A stretch of DNA of 64,000 nucleotides from Natrinema sp. CBA1119 (lineage in GTDB: Archaea; Halobacteriota; Halobacteria; Halobacteriales; Natrialbaceae): NCBI RefSeq assembly GCF_002572525.1, contig NZ_PDBS01000001.1, positions 1,054,001 through 1,118,000 of the forward strand, written 5' to 3'. Both the position numbers and the translations under genes were made by a program. Of the stretch, positions 9,345-18,169 are shown one piece after another. Numbering within the stretch: the first letter of the stretch is position 1; every line of letters starts with the position of its first letter. A model generated the notes under the pieces. The model saw nothing but the letters and a program-made list of their open reading frames with translations, was not told the origin of the DNA and ran no database searches.

Positions 9345-9469
9345 GTGCGATAGTAGCATCACGACGACCATCAACGTCGGGGTTGCGGCACTCGAGTGCC
9401 GACCCGTGACCGTCCCGTCTTCCAGCCGATGTCACTGTGCCTCCGACGCGCAGCCGAGATCGTGCGAGG

Positions 9470-9690
9470 TGCGAGTGAGCGAGCGTGACGCAGCGCTTTG
9501 TACCGCGGAACGGCGAACGGCCGAAGGCCGTGAGCCGAGCGAGCGAATGAGGCGGCTGGGGTGTGCGAGGCACGAATGGAGTAAGCGCCTCGAAAGATGC
9601 GAACGGGAGAACGGAGTGACCCGTGAGCGGCGAGGCATCGGGCGGGACGGAAAGGGGCGGCTCGCTGGGCGCACACACCCGCCGGCCCGG
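9470..9690 (+). repeat. Dispersed repeat copy C (diverged)
   Basis: The 394-bp gap before the radical SAM gene is filled by purine-biased short repeats such as GAGCGAGCGAATGAGG and GGCTGGGG. The stretch AGCGCCTCGAAAG followed by GAACGGGAGAACGGAGTGA and CCGTGAGC matches, in the same order, AGCGCCTCGAAAG and CCGTGAGC inside copy B (about 47179-47221). Several frames stay open through it, but their translations are Arg/Ser-rich and unlike real haloarchaeal proteins. Confidence 0.6.
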
Positions 9691-9738
9691 AGCGTTCGTG
9701 TAGTCATCGTTTTACCCCTCGAGTCGCTATCGGGAGCC

Positions 9739-11466
9739 ATGACAGACCCCGAGACGCTGGCGGTGACGATCGTCGACGGCTACGTCGACGAGCCCGCGCA
9801 CTTCGGGGTGCCGCCGTACATCTCGACGTATCCCCGGTACGCGGCGGGCGCGCTCGTCGACGCGGGCGTCCCGCGCGAGCAGATCACGTACCACACGATC
9901 GATCGACTCCGCGACGAGCCCGACTACTGGCGCGACGTCGACGAGGCCGATCTCCTGCTCTACCTCGGCGGGATGACCGTCCCCGGGAAGTACGTCGGCG
10001 GCACGCCGGCCGAACCCGACGAAGTCCGAAAGCTCGCCTGGACGACCGACGGCACGAGCCTCATGGGCGGCCCCGTCAAGTTCGGCGTCGGCGACGAGAA
10101 CGCCGGCGCAACCGAGACCGAACGCCGGGATCTCGACTTCGATTTCGTCGCCAAAGGCGACGTCGAGGCCGCCGTCTACGACCTCGTCGAGAGCGGTCTC
10201 GAGGGGTTCAACAACCGAATGCGCGACGTCGACGAGGTATCGCGATGGGCGCAAGAGGGAGCCTTCGTCGTCGAACAGCACCCCAATCATCCCCAGCATC
10301 TCATCTGCGAACTCGAGACCTCCCGCGGCTGTGCCTACCGGTGTTCGTTCTGTACGGAACCGCTCTACGGTAACCCGTCCTTCCGGTCGCCGCCGTCGGT
10401 CGTCGGCGAGGTCGACGCGCTCTCGGATTACGGCGTGAAACACTTCCGGCTCGGCCGGCAGGCTGACATCCTCGCCTACGGCGGCGACGGCGAAGCCCCA
10501 AATCCCGACGCCCTGCGCCAGCTCTACAGCGGGATCCGCGAGGTCGCTCCCGACCTCGAGACGCTCCACCTCGACAACATGAATCCGATCACGATCGTCG
10601 AGTGGCCCGAACAGAGCCGGGAGGGGATCCGGATCATCGCCGAGCACAACACGCCCGGCGACACGGCCGCGTTCGGCCTCGAGTCGGCCGACCCAGTCGT
10701 CCAGGAGGCGAACAACCTCAACGTCACCGCCGAGGAGTGTTTCGAAGCGGTCAGGATCGTCAACGAGGAAGCGGGCTGGCGACCCGGGGGAGATCGTGAC
10801 GCCGCGCCCACCTTTGGCGACGACGCGCCGCGCCGACTGCCCAAGCTCCTCCCAGGAATCAACCTCCTGCACGGCCTCAAGGGCGAGCGCGAGGAGACCT
10901 ACGAGCGCAATCGCGCGTTCCTCCAGCGGGTGTACGACGAGGGCTACATGCTCCGGCGGATCAACATCCGGCAGGTGATGGCCTTCGACGGCACCGACAT
11001 GAGCGAGACGGGCGCCGAGATCGCAAACGAGCACAAGCAGCTGTTCAAACGCTACAAGAAGCGGGTCCGCGAGGAGATCGACAACCCGATGCTGGAGCGC
11101 GTCGTGCCCCCGGGAACCGTCCTCCCGGACGTCCACCTCGAGTATCACCAGGACGGCAAGACCTTCGGCCGCCAGCTCGGCACCTACCCCCTGCTGGTCG
11201 GGATCCCGGGCGAGCGCGAACTCGAGCGGACCATCGACGTCGCGGTCGTCGATCACGGCTACCGCTCGGTGACCGGCGTTCCCTACCCGCTGGATCTCAA
11301 CGGGGCCTCGATGGACGAACTCGCCGCCATCCCCGGTATCGGCGACCGCACCGCGGGCGATATCGTCGTCAATCGACCCTACGAATCCGTCGCCGACGCC
11401 GCCCTCGGGACCGAGTTCGACCTGACGCAGTTCATGACGACGCGGCCGCTCGAGCGCGCGGACTGA
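9739..11466 (+). CDS. Radical SAM protein with C-terminal helix-hairpin-helix
   Basis: A 575-residue protein. The N-terminal about 180 residues resemble a B12-binding-like Rossmann part; the radical SAM core starts at E-T-S-R-G-C with the cluster cysteines Cys198, Cys202 and Cys205 (CxxxCxxC). Near the end, M-D-E-L-A-A-I-P-G-I-G-D-R-T-A-G-D-I is a helix-hairpin-helix, suggesting nucleic-acid contact. Conserved archaeal relatives have no settled reaction; RNA modification is possible but unproven. The ATG at 9739 follows a repeat-filled gap. A hairpin follows the stop. Confidence 0.9.
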   Translation: MTDPETLAVTIVDGYVDEPAHFGVPPYISTYPRYAAGALVDAGVPREQITYHTIDRLRDEPDYWRDVDEADLLLYLGGMTVPGKYVGGTPAEPDEVRKLAWTTDGTSLMGGPVKFGVGDENAGATETERRDLDFDFVAKGDVEAAVYDLVESGLEGFNNRMRDVDEVSRWAQEGAFVVEQHPNHPQHLICELETSRGCAYRCSFCTEPLYGNPSFRSPPSVVGEVDALSDYGVKHFRLGRQADILAYGGDGEAPNPDALRQLYSGIREVAPDLETLHLDNMNPITIVEWPEQSREGIRIIAEHNTPGDTAAFGLESADPVVQEANNLNVTAEECFEAVRIVNEEAGWRPGGDRDAAPTFGDDAPRRLPKLLPGINLLHGLKGEREETYERNRAFLQRVYDEGYMLRRINIRQVMAFDGTDMSETGAEIANEHKQLFKRYKKRVREEIDNPMLERVVPPGTVLPDVHLEYHQDGKTFGRQLGTYPLLVGIPGERELERTIDVAVVDHGYRSVTGVPYPLDLNGASMDELAAIPGIGDRTAGDIVVNRPYESVADAALGTEFDLTQFMTTRPLERAD

Positions 11467-11494
11467 GTTTGACTTCAGTCGAATTCGTCCCGAA

Positions 11495-11511
11495 ACGGGC
11501 GCTTTGCCCGT
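11495..11511 (+). terminator. Short hairpin after radical SAM gene
   Basis: ACGGGC-GCTTT-GCCCGT, a perfect 6-bp stem with a 5-base loop, about 28 bp after the radical SAM stop codon. A transcript-end role is a guess from position. Confidence 0.35.
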
Positions 11512-11580
11512 CAATCGACGGCTCGGTGTCGGTAGTTCTATTATGGATGGGGATCAGAAGTGAAACAGAGGGGTCTCCCT

Positions 11581-11991
11581 GTGGAAATATCTGAAAAACT
11601 GCTGTGTCTGTTCAGTACGGACGTTTCGGAAGAGGAGGATCGATACGTCATTGAGGTGCCGCGCCAGGAGATCGAGACCGGCGATATCGACCCCGGCGAG
11701 GTCTACCGCGTCGCGCTCATCTCGCGGGAGGGCGAGGCGAGTACCGACGAAGGGACGACGACCGCGACGGCCCAGAGCGCGCCGTCGGAGCCGCAGCCGC
11801 CGGTCGACGTCGGTGAAACGCGCTACGTCGAGATCGAAGACATCGGCAAGCAAGGCGACGGCATCGCCCGCGTCGAACGCGGCTACGTCATCATCGTTCC
11901 CGGCGCCGACGTCGGCGAACGCGTCAAGATCGAAGTCACCGAGGTCAAGTCGAACTTCGCCGTCGGCGAGATCATCGAAGATACGTTCTAA
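11581..11991 (+). CDS. TRAM-domain RNA-binding protein
   Basis: A 136-residue protein. After an N-terminal part beginning E-I-S-E-K-L-L-C-L-F-S and a Pro/Ser/Thr/Ala-rich linker, the TRAM domain runs from about residue 80 to the end: a Y-V-E-I-E-D-I-G-K-Q-G-D-G-I-A-R strand pair, then G-Y-V-I-I-V-P-G-A and the V-G-E-I-I-E close. TRAM domains bind RNA in tRNA-modifying enzymes and act alone as small RNA-binding proteins in archaea. The start is taken as GTG 11581 because the conserved family N-terminus begins there; GTG 11560 in frame is the alternative. A TATA-like TATTAT lies near 11540. Confidence 0.88.
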   Translation: MEISEKLLCLFSTDVSEEEDRYVIEVPRQEIETGDIDPGEVYRVALISREGEASTDEGTTTATAQSAPSEPQPPVDVGETRYVEIEDIGKQGDGIARVERGYVIIVPGADVGERVKIEVTEVKSNFAVGEIIEDTF

Positions 11992-11998
11992 GACCCAC

Positions 11999-12057
11999 CT
12001 TTTTTGTCGGGGACATCGGCCGGCGTCGAAGACGCCGGCCTCAATCCCCGACAAAAA
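11999..12057. terminator. Nested hairpin, probable bidirectional terminator
   Basis: Eight bases after the TRAM stop codon, a 13-bp outer stem (12001-12013 with 12045-12057, TTTTTGTCGGGGA) encloses a perfect 10-bp inner stem (12018-12027 GGCCGGCGTC with 12031-12040) with a GAA loop. T-runs appear at the 3' side on both strands, the archaeal terminator signal, so it can end both the TRAM gene and the convergent YkgJ gene. Confidence 0.65.
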
Positions 12058-12059
12058 TC

Positions 12060-12240
12060 TGGACCAAAAAACGCCGAGCGCTCGCTCCGCTCACGGGTCG
12101 TTCCTCCCCGTTCGCTTTTCCGAGGGCTTCGCTTCGCTCAGCCCTCGCACCGCTCGCGCTCGGTGAAACGGCGCGCTTCGCGCGCCGTACAGTGACTCTA
12201 CCGCCATTCGCTCCGCTATCCGTTTCTGTGTGGTTCGTTA
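12060..12240. repeat. Low-complexity inverted-repeat spacer
   Basis: The rest of the gap between the convergent TRAM and YkgJ genes is made of short GC-rich palindromes and near repeats (GCGCTCGCTCCGCTC, GGCGCGCTTCGCGCGCC, GAGGGCTTCGCTTCGCTCAGCCCTC). It has the same flavour as the gaps at 9.5 and 42.9 kb. No gene is supported. Confidence 0.5.
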
Positions 12241-12307
12241 CTCGAGTCGCAACGGTTTGGAACCGTCTTCTGAAAGGTAGATATCGACCGAACTGCCGGC
12301 GTACGCC

Positions 12308-12982
12308 TTATTTCTCGAGCGGCGTCCCGTCCGCCCGTTTCGCGCCTTCGGAGTCGTGGACGACGATCTCGCCGGGGTCCCGATCGACGGGCTCGTAGTT
12401 GTCTCGAACGGCGATAGCTTCTTCGAGTTCCCGAACGGCGCGTTCCTTGAGCGCTCGAGCGAGGTCTTCGGCGTCATTTCGAGAGATGTCCCGGCCGAGT
12501 CCCTCGCACTCGTGGGCGCGGACCATTCCCGCTTCGTCGACCGCCTCGCCCATCGGCTGGCTGGTTCCCGCGAGCGCGACGCTGAACGGGTAGGTTTGAC
12601 AGATGAGCGGGCGGTCGTCGTGGGCGGCGCAGGCTCCTATTCCCGAATCGTCCTCTTCGTAGAACGTACAGTCGCCACAGTTGTCGGTCTGCAGCGCCCA
12701 CTCGAAGGTCTCACCCTCGAGGTCGCCGTCCTCAGTCTCCGAGAGACCGTAGGGCATCGGCCGGGCGATATCGCGCCAGTCGTAGTCACCCTCGTAGCTG
12801 TCGCTCTCCTCGAGATTGCGAACTTCGTCAGGAAACACCGTCGCGGTGTGGTCGTCCTCGGCGTCGGCCTTGCAGCAGGCACCACAGCGGGTACACTCGA
12901 AGCCGATCGACTCGATCGCGTCCGCGAGGTCGTCGACCGCGAGTCGGCGGGCGTCGTCGAGTTCGGCCTCGAGCGATTGCAC
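12308..12982 (-). CDS. YkgJ-family cysteine-cluster protein
   Basis: A 224-residue protein of the YkgJ (Fe-S/zinc oxidoreductase-like) family. The diagnostic F-E-C-T-R-C-G-A-C-C cluster is at about 28-37. Further cysteines occur at about 99-102 (N-C-G-D-C) and in the later G-A-C and L-I-C-Q-T-Y-P-F-S segment, completing the usual set. The start is GTG at 12982; no in-frame ATG fits. The biochemical role of the family is not settled; the cysteines are presumed to bind a metal. It follows the MBL-fold gene on the same strand with about 30 bp between them, so co-transcription is likely. Confidence 0.85.
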   Translation of the reverse strand: MQSLEAELDDARRLAVDDLADAIESIGFECTRCGACCKADAEDDHTATVFPDEVRNLEESDSYEGDYDWRDIARPMPYGLSETEDGDLEGETFEWALQTDNCGDCTFYEEDDSGIGACAAHDDRPLICQTYPFSVALAGTSQPMGEAVDEAGMVRAHECEGLGRDISRNDAEDLARALKERAVRELEEAIAVRDNYEPVDRDPGEIVVHDSEGAKRADGTPLEK

Positions 12983-13012
12983 ACCTGAGCGGAGGGCGTC
13001 AACGCGGAAAAG

Positions 13013-13843
13013 TCAGTCGTCCTCGGCGTCGGTCGCGATCGCCCGCTCGCCGTCCCACGCTACGCTGTCCTCCACGGCGAGTTTCTCGAGGTGGGCGACG
13101 ACCGTCGCCCGCGCGAGGTCTCGCACGCCGGAGAGGTCCTTCTCGTAGGCCGACTCGAGGATCTCCTCGAGGGACTGGGAACCCGACGTGACAGCCTCGA
13201 GCACCCGCTGCTCGCGCTCGGCCCGGTGAGAGAGCAGGCGCTCGAGGGTCTTCCGGGGCGCGTCGATTTCGGGGCCGTGACCGGGATAGAGAATCGGCGG
13301 GTCCATCGCCCAGAGGCGACGCAGCGTCGTCACGTACGCGCGCATGTCGCCCTCCGGCGCGCCGACGACGACGCTCCCCTCGCGGACGGCGCAGTCGCCA
13401 CAGATGATCGGCCCGCCGCGGCCGGCCTCGAGCGCGACGTGATCGGGCGCGTGTCCCGGCGCGTCGAGGACGCGGACGCGATCGTCGCCGAGCGGGATCG
13501 CCGTCCCGGGCGTGAACGTGCGGTCGGGATCGATCCCCGTCGCGTCGCGAAAGCGGTCCGGCCGGCCGTATCGAGCCCAGACCGTCGCGCCGGTTTCGGC
13601 CGCGTACGTGTCGACGGCACCGACGTGGTCGGGATGGGTGTGAGTGACGAGGAGGTGTTCGACGGATCGCTCGCGAACCGCTCGATCGAGGGCGTCGGTT
13701 CGAGCCGCGGGGTCGACGAGGACCGACGGCTCGCGGCCTGGCTCGCCGTCCGACGACGGTTCTGCCGCCTCGAGTAGATACGCGTTGGTGTCGCCGGACG
13801 GCGCGCGCGTCGCGACCGGGACGGACCACCGAGTGACGTGCAT
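13013..13843 (-). CDS. MBL-fold metallohydrolase
   Basis: A 276-residue metallo-beta-lactamase-fold hydrolase. The HTHPDH motif (T-H-T-H-P-D-H-V-G) is near residue 75; later metal ligands are in APGHAPDH, the GD of I-I-C-G-D, and Y-P-G-H-G-P near 200. The C-terminal third is helical and resembles the LACTB2-like winged-helix tail. Substrate is unknown; hydroxyacylglutathione-type or RNA-directed activity are both seen in the family. The ATG at 13843 begins MHVTRW. It lies downstream of a winged-helix regulator on the same strand, with about 98 bp between. Confidence 0.88.
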   Translation of the reverse strand: MHVTRWSVPVATRAPSGDTNAYLLEAAEPSSDGEPGREPSVLVDPAARTDALDRAVRERSVEHLLVTHTHPDHVGAVDTYAAETGATVWARYGRPDRFRDATGIDPDRTFTPGTAIPLGDDRVRVLDAPGHAPDHVALEAGRGGPIICGDCAVREGSVVVGAPEGDMRAYVTTLRRLWAMDPPILYPGHGPEIDAPRKTLERLLSHRAEREQRVLEAVTSGSQSLEEILESAYEKDLSGVRDLARATVVAHLEKLAVEDSVAWDGERAIATDAEDD

Positions 13844-13941
13844 GTCGGAACAGTGTGACCGGGCGAAAAAAGACGTATCGACGGCGACCGGCGTCGGTCC
13901 CATCCCATTCCCGAGCAGCGGAGACGAGGCCGGCGAGACGG

Positions 13942-14223
13942 TCAGTTCTTGAGGAAGTACACCTGCTTGCGCGCGTCGCGGAAACTGTACCGCGAGCCGA
14001 CGAGGCCGACGTCCTCGAGTCGGTTGAGCGCGTAGCGAACGGTGCGGTCGGGGAGCAGCGATTCCTCGGCGAGTTGGCCCTGGGAAAGCGGCGAGTCGGC
14101 CTCCAGCACTTTCGCGACGAGCTTCGCGCTCGGCGGCAGGTCGCGGAGTCGGTCGCGGTATTCGTCCTCTGACAGGGTTTCCTCGGCTGCGGCGCCACGG
14201 TCCTCGGCTGTACTCGTGCTCAT
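13942..14223 (-). CDS. MarR-like winged-helix regulator
   Basis: A 93-residue DNA-binding protein. After an acidic/Ala N-terminus, P-P-S-A-K-L-V-A-K-V-L-E leads into L-S-Q-G-Q-L-A-E-E-S-L-L-P-D-R-T-V-R-Y-A-L-N-R-L, a clear helix-turn-helix, and the wing ends Q-V-Y-F-L. It matches small haloarchaeal regulators of the MarR/winged-helix type; targets are unknown. The upstream region is AT-rich and shared with the divergent methyltransferase gene. Confidence 0.85.
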   Translation of the reverse strand: MSTSTAEDRGAAAEETLSEDEYRDRLRDLPPSAKLVAKVLEADSPLSQGQLAEESLLPDRTVRYALNRLEDVGLVGSRYSFRDARKQVYFLKN

Positions 14224-14447
14224 ACCTACTGCAGCGAAACCGTCGATGGTAAAGCTTCCCTATATGTGGATACGAATAATACAGTTTGTATAAGGCATAT
14301 GAATGAGATATTAACACAGATATATGATTGCCCGTTTTCGGCATCGATCACCGCACTGGACGGCGAAAAGCGGGTTTCATGTCGACAGCAATTCGTCAAC
14401 GGACTCCAGTATCGTTTTATCCCATCGCGACAGTAGATTCGCTCAGT
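14224..14447. promoter_or_regulatory. AT-rich divergent promoter region
   Basis: The gap between the winged-helix regulator and the methyltransferase is strikingly AT-rich at 14255-14330 (TATATGTGGATACGAATAAT, then GGCATATGAATGAGATATT). A TTTTAT box near 14414 suits the plus-strand gene starting at GTG 14448. Control by the adjacent winged-helix protein is plausible but not shown. Confidence 0.4.
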
Positions 14448-15155
14448 GTGAAAGGACAGGAGTGGTACCAGGCCGACGACATCGCCGAGGAATACGACGA
14501 CAAGCGATTCTCCCGGGGCGGTCAGCTGATTGACCGGCGGGAGAAAGCGGCCGTCCTCGAGTCCATCATGCCCGTCGAGGACAAGAAGGTCCTCGAGATC
14601 GCCTGTGGTACCGGGCGGTTTACGGTCATGTTGGCCCATCAGGGAGCCGACGTGGTGGGACTGGACATCTCGGCGGCGATGTTACAGCAGGGACGACGGA
14701 AGGCCCGGAACGCGGACATCGCGGGCACGCTCGAGTTCCTCCGGGGTGACGCGGGACGGCTCCCCTTCCCGGACGATCACTTCGATACCGTCATCGCGAT
14801 GCGGTTTTTCCACCTTGCGGACGATCCGGAGGCGTTCCTGGCGGAGATGCGACGCGTCTCCCGCGATCAGATCGTCTTCGACACGTTCAACCGATTTTCG
14901 TCGCGGAGCATCTACAACTGGGCGCTCCCGATGGGGTCGCGACTCTACTCGAAGAGCGAGGTCGCGGTTCTGCTCGCGAAGACGGATCTGACGCTCGTCG
15001 ACGTCGAGGACGACTTCCTCCTCCCCTACGGGCTATACCGATCGATTCCCAACGGCCTCGCGTCGCCGCTGCGCGCGCTCGACAACGCCGTCGGAGAACT
15101 ACCGATCACCGACCACTTCGCGTCGGTGTCGTACTGGAACGCACGCGTTCGCTGA
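14448..15155 (+). CDS. Class I SAM-dependent methyltransferase
   Basis: A 235-residue enzyme. Motif I is V-L-E-I-A-C-G-T-G-R-F at about 47-57, the acidic loop is V-V-G-L-D-I-S, and D-T-V-I-A-M-R-F-F-H is motif IV. The conserved region begins K-G-Q-E-W-Y-Q-A-D-D-I-A-E-E-Y-D-D-K-R-F, so GTG 14448 is taken as start; an ATG at 14379 and the frame to 14328 are alternatives with poor sequence character. The substrate is unknown. A GT2 gene follows 52 bp later on the same strand, and both may act on a cell-surface glycan or lipid. Confidence 0.85.
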   Translation: MKGQEWYQADDIAEEYDDKRFSRGGQLIDRREKAAVLESIMPVEDKKVLEIACGTGRFTVMLAHQGADVVGLDISAAMLQQGRRKARNADIAGTLEFLRGDAGRLPFPDDHFDTVIAMRFFHLADDPEAFLAEMRRVSRDQIVFDTFNRFSSRSIYNWALPMGSRLYSKSEVAVLLAKTDLTLVDVEDDFLLPYGLYRSIPNGLASPLRALDNAVGELPITDHFASVSYWNARVR

Positions 15156-15207
15156 CCGAGCGAACTGAATCCCATCTATTTACTATCAGGAGCCCCTATC
15201 GGGGGGT

Positions 15208-16158
15208 ATGGAGCTCTCGGTAGTCGTCTCGACGCTGAACGACCGGGAGCGATTGCTGTCGTGTCTCGACGCCCTCACGGAGCGAACGCCGTCGTCGACG
15301 GAGGTTATCGTCGTAAACGGCCCATCCTCTGACGGGACGACCGGCGTCGTCCGCGACCGCGACGACATCGACGTCCTCGTCGAAATCTCCGAGCGGAACT
15401 CGAGCGTCTCCCGAAACGCCGGCCTCGAGCTCGCGACGGGCGAGGTCGTCGCCTTCCTCGACGGCGAGTACGCGATCGATCACAGCTGGTATCCGGCCAT
15501 CGACGAGGCGATGGCCGGCGCGACGGACGTCGTCACCGGCCCCGTGACGGGCGGTCCCGCGAGCGGAGACCGGCAGTCATCCCAGCAGGTCGCCGGTCGA
15601 ACGGTGACCCACGTTCACGGCGGCAACGTCGCCTTCGAACGGTCCGTCCTCGAGGCCCTGAACGGCTTCGACGAGTACCTCGAGGAAGCAAGCGAGCGCG
15701 ATTGCGCACACCGTCTGGCCGGCCTCGAGTACGAGGTGTCGTGGGACGCGGCCATGGCCGCCCGCCGCGAGATTGGGACCGACGGCGGCGAGCCGATCGA
15801 CATGGGGCGGTCCGCGTCGGAACTCCGTTCCGACGGCGGCCGGGCCGATCCGGACTGGGGAGCGACCTACCGGTCGCTGTCCTACCGATTGGCGAAGAAC
15901 TACGGACTGCGACCGAGCGTCCTCGCCCGGACCGTCGGCAGCGCGCTGGGGGAGGCTGCCGCCGGCGTCCGTCGGCTGGCAGCGGGTGAGGCGACGCCGA
16001 CGGGATGGGTATCCGACGGCACGGCCGTCGTCACGAACGTCACGCGCGGCCTGTGGGACGGCGTTCGAGCACGGTACGGGGATCGCTCGAGCCGGCGCAA
16101 CCCCAACGGGATCGCCGAGCGCCACGACCGAGCGGTCCGGGTCTACGACTGGCGTTGA
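15208..16158 (+). CDS. Family 2 glycosyltransferase
   Basis: A 316-residue GT-A-fold transferase. L-S-V-V-V-S-T-L-N-D-R opens the nucleotide-sugar domain, I-V-V-N-G-P-S-S-D-G-T takes the usual DNxSxDGT place, and F-L-D-G-E-Y supplies the acidic pair in place of the DxD motif. N-V-A-F-E-R-S and G-F-D-E-Y-L-E-E-A-S-E-R-D form the acceptor region. The C-terminal 100 residues carry one weak hydrophobic stretch and no clear membrane helix. It probably acts at the inner face of the membrane on glycan assembly; donor and acceptor are unknown. Confidence 0.88.
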   Translation: MELSVVVSTLNDRERLLSCLDALTERTPSSTEVIVVNGPSSDGTTGVVRDRDDIDVLVEISERNSSVSRNAGLELATGEVVAFLDGEYAIDHSWYPAIDEAMAGATDVVTGPVTGGPASGDRQSSQQVAGRTVTHVHGGNVAFERSVLEALNGFDEYLEEASERDCAHRLAGLEYEVSWDAAMAARREIGTDGGEPIDMGRSASELRSDGGRADPDWGATYRSLSYRLAKNYGLRPSVLARTVGSALGEAAAGVRRLAAGEATPTGWVSDGTAVVTNVTRGLWDGVRARYGDRSSRRNPNGIAERHDRAVRVYDWR

Positions 16159-16202
16159 TCGGCGACGTGGCCGATACGGAGATGGTGCGTCTCGACCGCG
16201 AG

Positions 16203-17156
16203 TCAGTACTCGTCGGTGTCGGAGTCGTAGAGAGCGGTCGAGAGGTAGCGTTCGCCGGTGTCGGGAAGCACGACGACAACCAGTTCGTCCGGGTGGTCGC
16301 TCGCGTATTCAGCGGCGGCCGCGAGCGCTGCACCCGAAGAGATACCGACCAGCAGTCCGTCCGTCCGGCCCAGTTTCCGGGCCGCGGCTTTTGCGTCGGC
16401 CGCCTCGACGGCGCGGACCTCGTCGATGAGGTCAGTCCGGAGGATATCCGGGACGAAGCCGGGGCCGATTCCCTGGATCTCGTGACCCTCGGTACTGCAT
16501 TCCGAGAGGGTCGGTGACGCGGCGGGTTCGACCGCGACCGACGTGACCTCGTGTTTTCCCTGCGCTTCTTTCAGGAACTCCGAGACGCCGGTGATTGTGC
16601 CGCCGGTCCCGACGCCCGCGACGACCGCGTCGACCGCGCCGTCGGTCGCGTCCCAGATCTCCGGTCCCGTCGTCTCCCGGTGGGCCGTGGGGTTGGCCTC
16701 GTTCTCGAACTGCCTCGCCATGACGGCGTCCTCGCGGGTCGCGACGATCGACTCGGCGCGCTCGTTGGCGCCCGTCATCCCGTCCTCGGCGGGCGTGAGT
16801 TCCAGGTCGGCCCCCAGTGCCCCCAAGAGTTGCCGGCGCTCGGTCGACATCGAGGCCGGCATCGTCAGCACGCAGTCGTACCCCCGCGCGGCAGAGACCG
16901 CAGCCAGCCCGATCCCCGTGTTGCCGCTGGTAGACTCCACGACGGTGCCGCCTGGCTCGAGCGCGCCCGCTCGCTCGGCGGCATCGAGGATCGCTCGAGC
17001 GATCCGATCCTTGACCGAGTAGGGGTTGGCCGCCTCGAGCTTCCCGACGCAGTTGTCGGCGACGCTCTCCAGTCGCAACAGCGGTGTCTCGCCGATCAGG
17101 TCGGCGACGGTCGCAACGGCATCGATGTCGGCTGTGGGTTCGGCGGTTCCGTCCAT
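16203..17156 (-). CDS. cysK: Cysteine synthase (O-acetylserine sulfhydrylase type)
   Basis: A PLP-dependent beta-replacement enzyme of 317 residues. Lys49 in N-P-Y-S-V-K-D-R is the cofactor lysine. STSGNTG at 75-81 is the substrate loop, and GTGGTITG later binds the phosphate; GISSGAA near the end is typical of CysK. It makes cysteine from O-acetylserine (or a phosphorylated analogue) and sulfide. The ATG at 17156 is used; upstream extension is short and lacks family character. It converges on the GT2 gene and faces the SIMPL gene across 133 bp. Confidence 0.93.
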   Translation of the reverse strand: MDGTAEPTADIDAVATVADLIGETPLLRLESVADNCVGKLEAANPYSVKDRIARAILDAAERAGALEPGGTVVESTSGNTGIGLAAVSAARGYDCVLTMPASMSTERRQLLGALGADLELTPAEDGMTGANERAESIVATREDAVMARQFENEANPTAHRETTGPEIWDATDGAVDAVVAGVGTGGTITGVSEFLKEAQGKHEVTSVAVEPAASPTLSECSTEGHEIQGIGPGFVPDILRTDLIDEVRAVEAADAKAAARKLGRTDGLLVGISSGAALAAAAEYASDHPDELVVVVLPDTGERYLSTALYDSDTDEY

Positions 17157-17289
17157 TGGTTCAGTCGACCGGGGCCACCCCACTGCCAGTTTCCCCGAAC
17201 GTCTTCGGGTCTCGGCGGAGACGCTCGAGGCTCAAAGGACCGTTTGAGCTTGGGGAGGGTTTATTCCCGTCTGCGGCGGTCGATCACCT

Positions 17290-18078
17290 ATGGACCGACG
17301 ACAGTTCCTCGCGGCCTCGAGTATCGGGCTGACGACAGCGGTGGCGGGCTGTGCGGGAAGCCCGCTCAGTAGCGGCGACGCCGGAACGGAACCGGACGAC
17401 GAACCCGGATCGAATTCGGATACCGCTCCCGAATCTGAATCAAGCGCGACCGACGCGGACGGCGAAATTTCGGTCAGCGCCAGCGGGGAGGTCGAAGCGG
17501 AGCCGGACCGGGCGATCGTCAGCCTCGGCGTCGAGGCGTCCGGCGAGAGCGCCGAGGCCGTCACCGACGCGCTCTCGAGCGGTGCCAAAGCGCTTCGTGC
17601 AGCATTCGACGACCTCGAGATTCCCGAGGAGAACGTCGAAGAGGGACAGTACCGCGTCTACCCGGCACGTGGACGGAACGCCGACGGGTTCGAGGGAAGA
17701 CACTCGTTCCGGGTAGCCGTCGCCGAGGTCGACCGCGTCGGCGAGGTCATCGACGGTGCGGTCGAGGCCGGTGCAGACGACGTAGGTCACGTGAGCTTTA
17801 CGTTGACGGAGGAGACGCGGTCCGAACTTCGGAAGGACGCTATCGACGCGGCGCTTTCGAACGCCGACGAGGAGGCGGGGCACGTCGCCGACAACCGCGG
17901 CGTCGAACTCGAGGGGACGACGGCCGTCACGACCGGCGACGTGCAGGTGAATTCGGTTCGCCGCGAAACCGCAGCCACGGACGACGCGGCCAGCGGCGGG
18001 GCACCGCCGACGGAGATAGACGCGGAACCGGTCAGCGTCAGCGCCAGCGTGACGGTCACATACGCGTTCGCGGCGTGA
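17290..18078 (+). CDS. SIMPL-domain (DUF541) lipoprotein
   Basis: A 262-residue exported protein. M-D-R-R-Q-F-L is a twin-arginine signal and V-A-G-C (about 18-21) a lipobox, so it is likely a Tat-exported lipoprotein facing outward. A Ser/Asp/Glu-rich linker follows to about residue 58. The SIMPL domain runs from G-E-I-S-V-S-A-S-G-E-V to the V-S-V-S-A-S-V-T-V-T-Y-A-F end. The domain is linked to oligomeric periplasmic scaffolds in bacteria; its archaeal role is unknown. Confidence 0.9.
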   Translation: MDRRQFLAASSIGLTTAVAGCAGSPLSSGDAGTEPDDEPGSNSDTAPESESSATDADGEISVSASGEVEAEPDRAIVSLGVEASGESAEAVTDALSSGAKALRAAFDDLEIPEENVEEGQYRVYPARGRNADGFEGRHSFRVAVAEVDRVGEVIDGAVEAGADDVGHVSFTLTEETRSELRKDAIDAALSNADEEAGHVADNRGVELEGTTAVTTGDVQVNSVRRETAATDDAASGGAPPTEIDAEPVSVSASVTVTYAFAA

Positions 18079-18169
18079 CCGGTGAGGCACGACACCGGTT
18101 TTGAGCGGCGCTTTCGTGTCACAGCAGCGATTTTTTGGCCCGCCTAAAACCGAACGCTTTTTACAATTG

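Noticed and set aside
9292-9738. Extended N-terminus for the radical SAM protein
   Set aside because: It would translate the dispersed repeat into Arg-rich sequence; the ATG at 9739 begins the conserved domain.
9727-11514. A 595-codon minus-strand frame over the radical SAM gene
   Set aside because: Shadow of a gene with a clear CxxxCxxC cluster; no recognisable protein on the minus strand.
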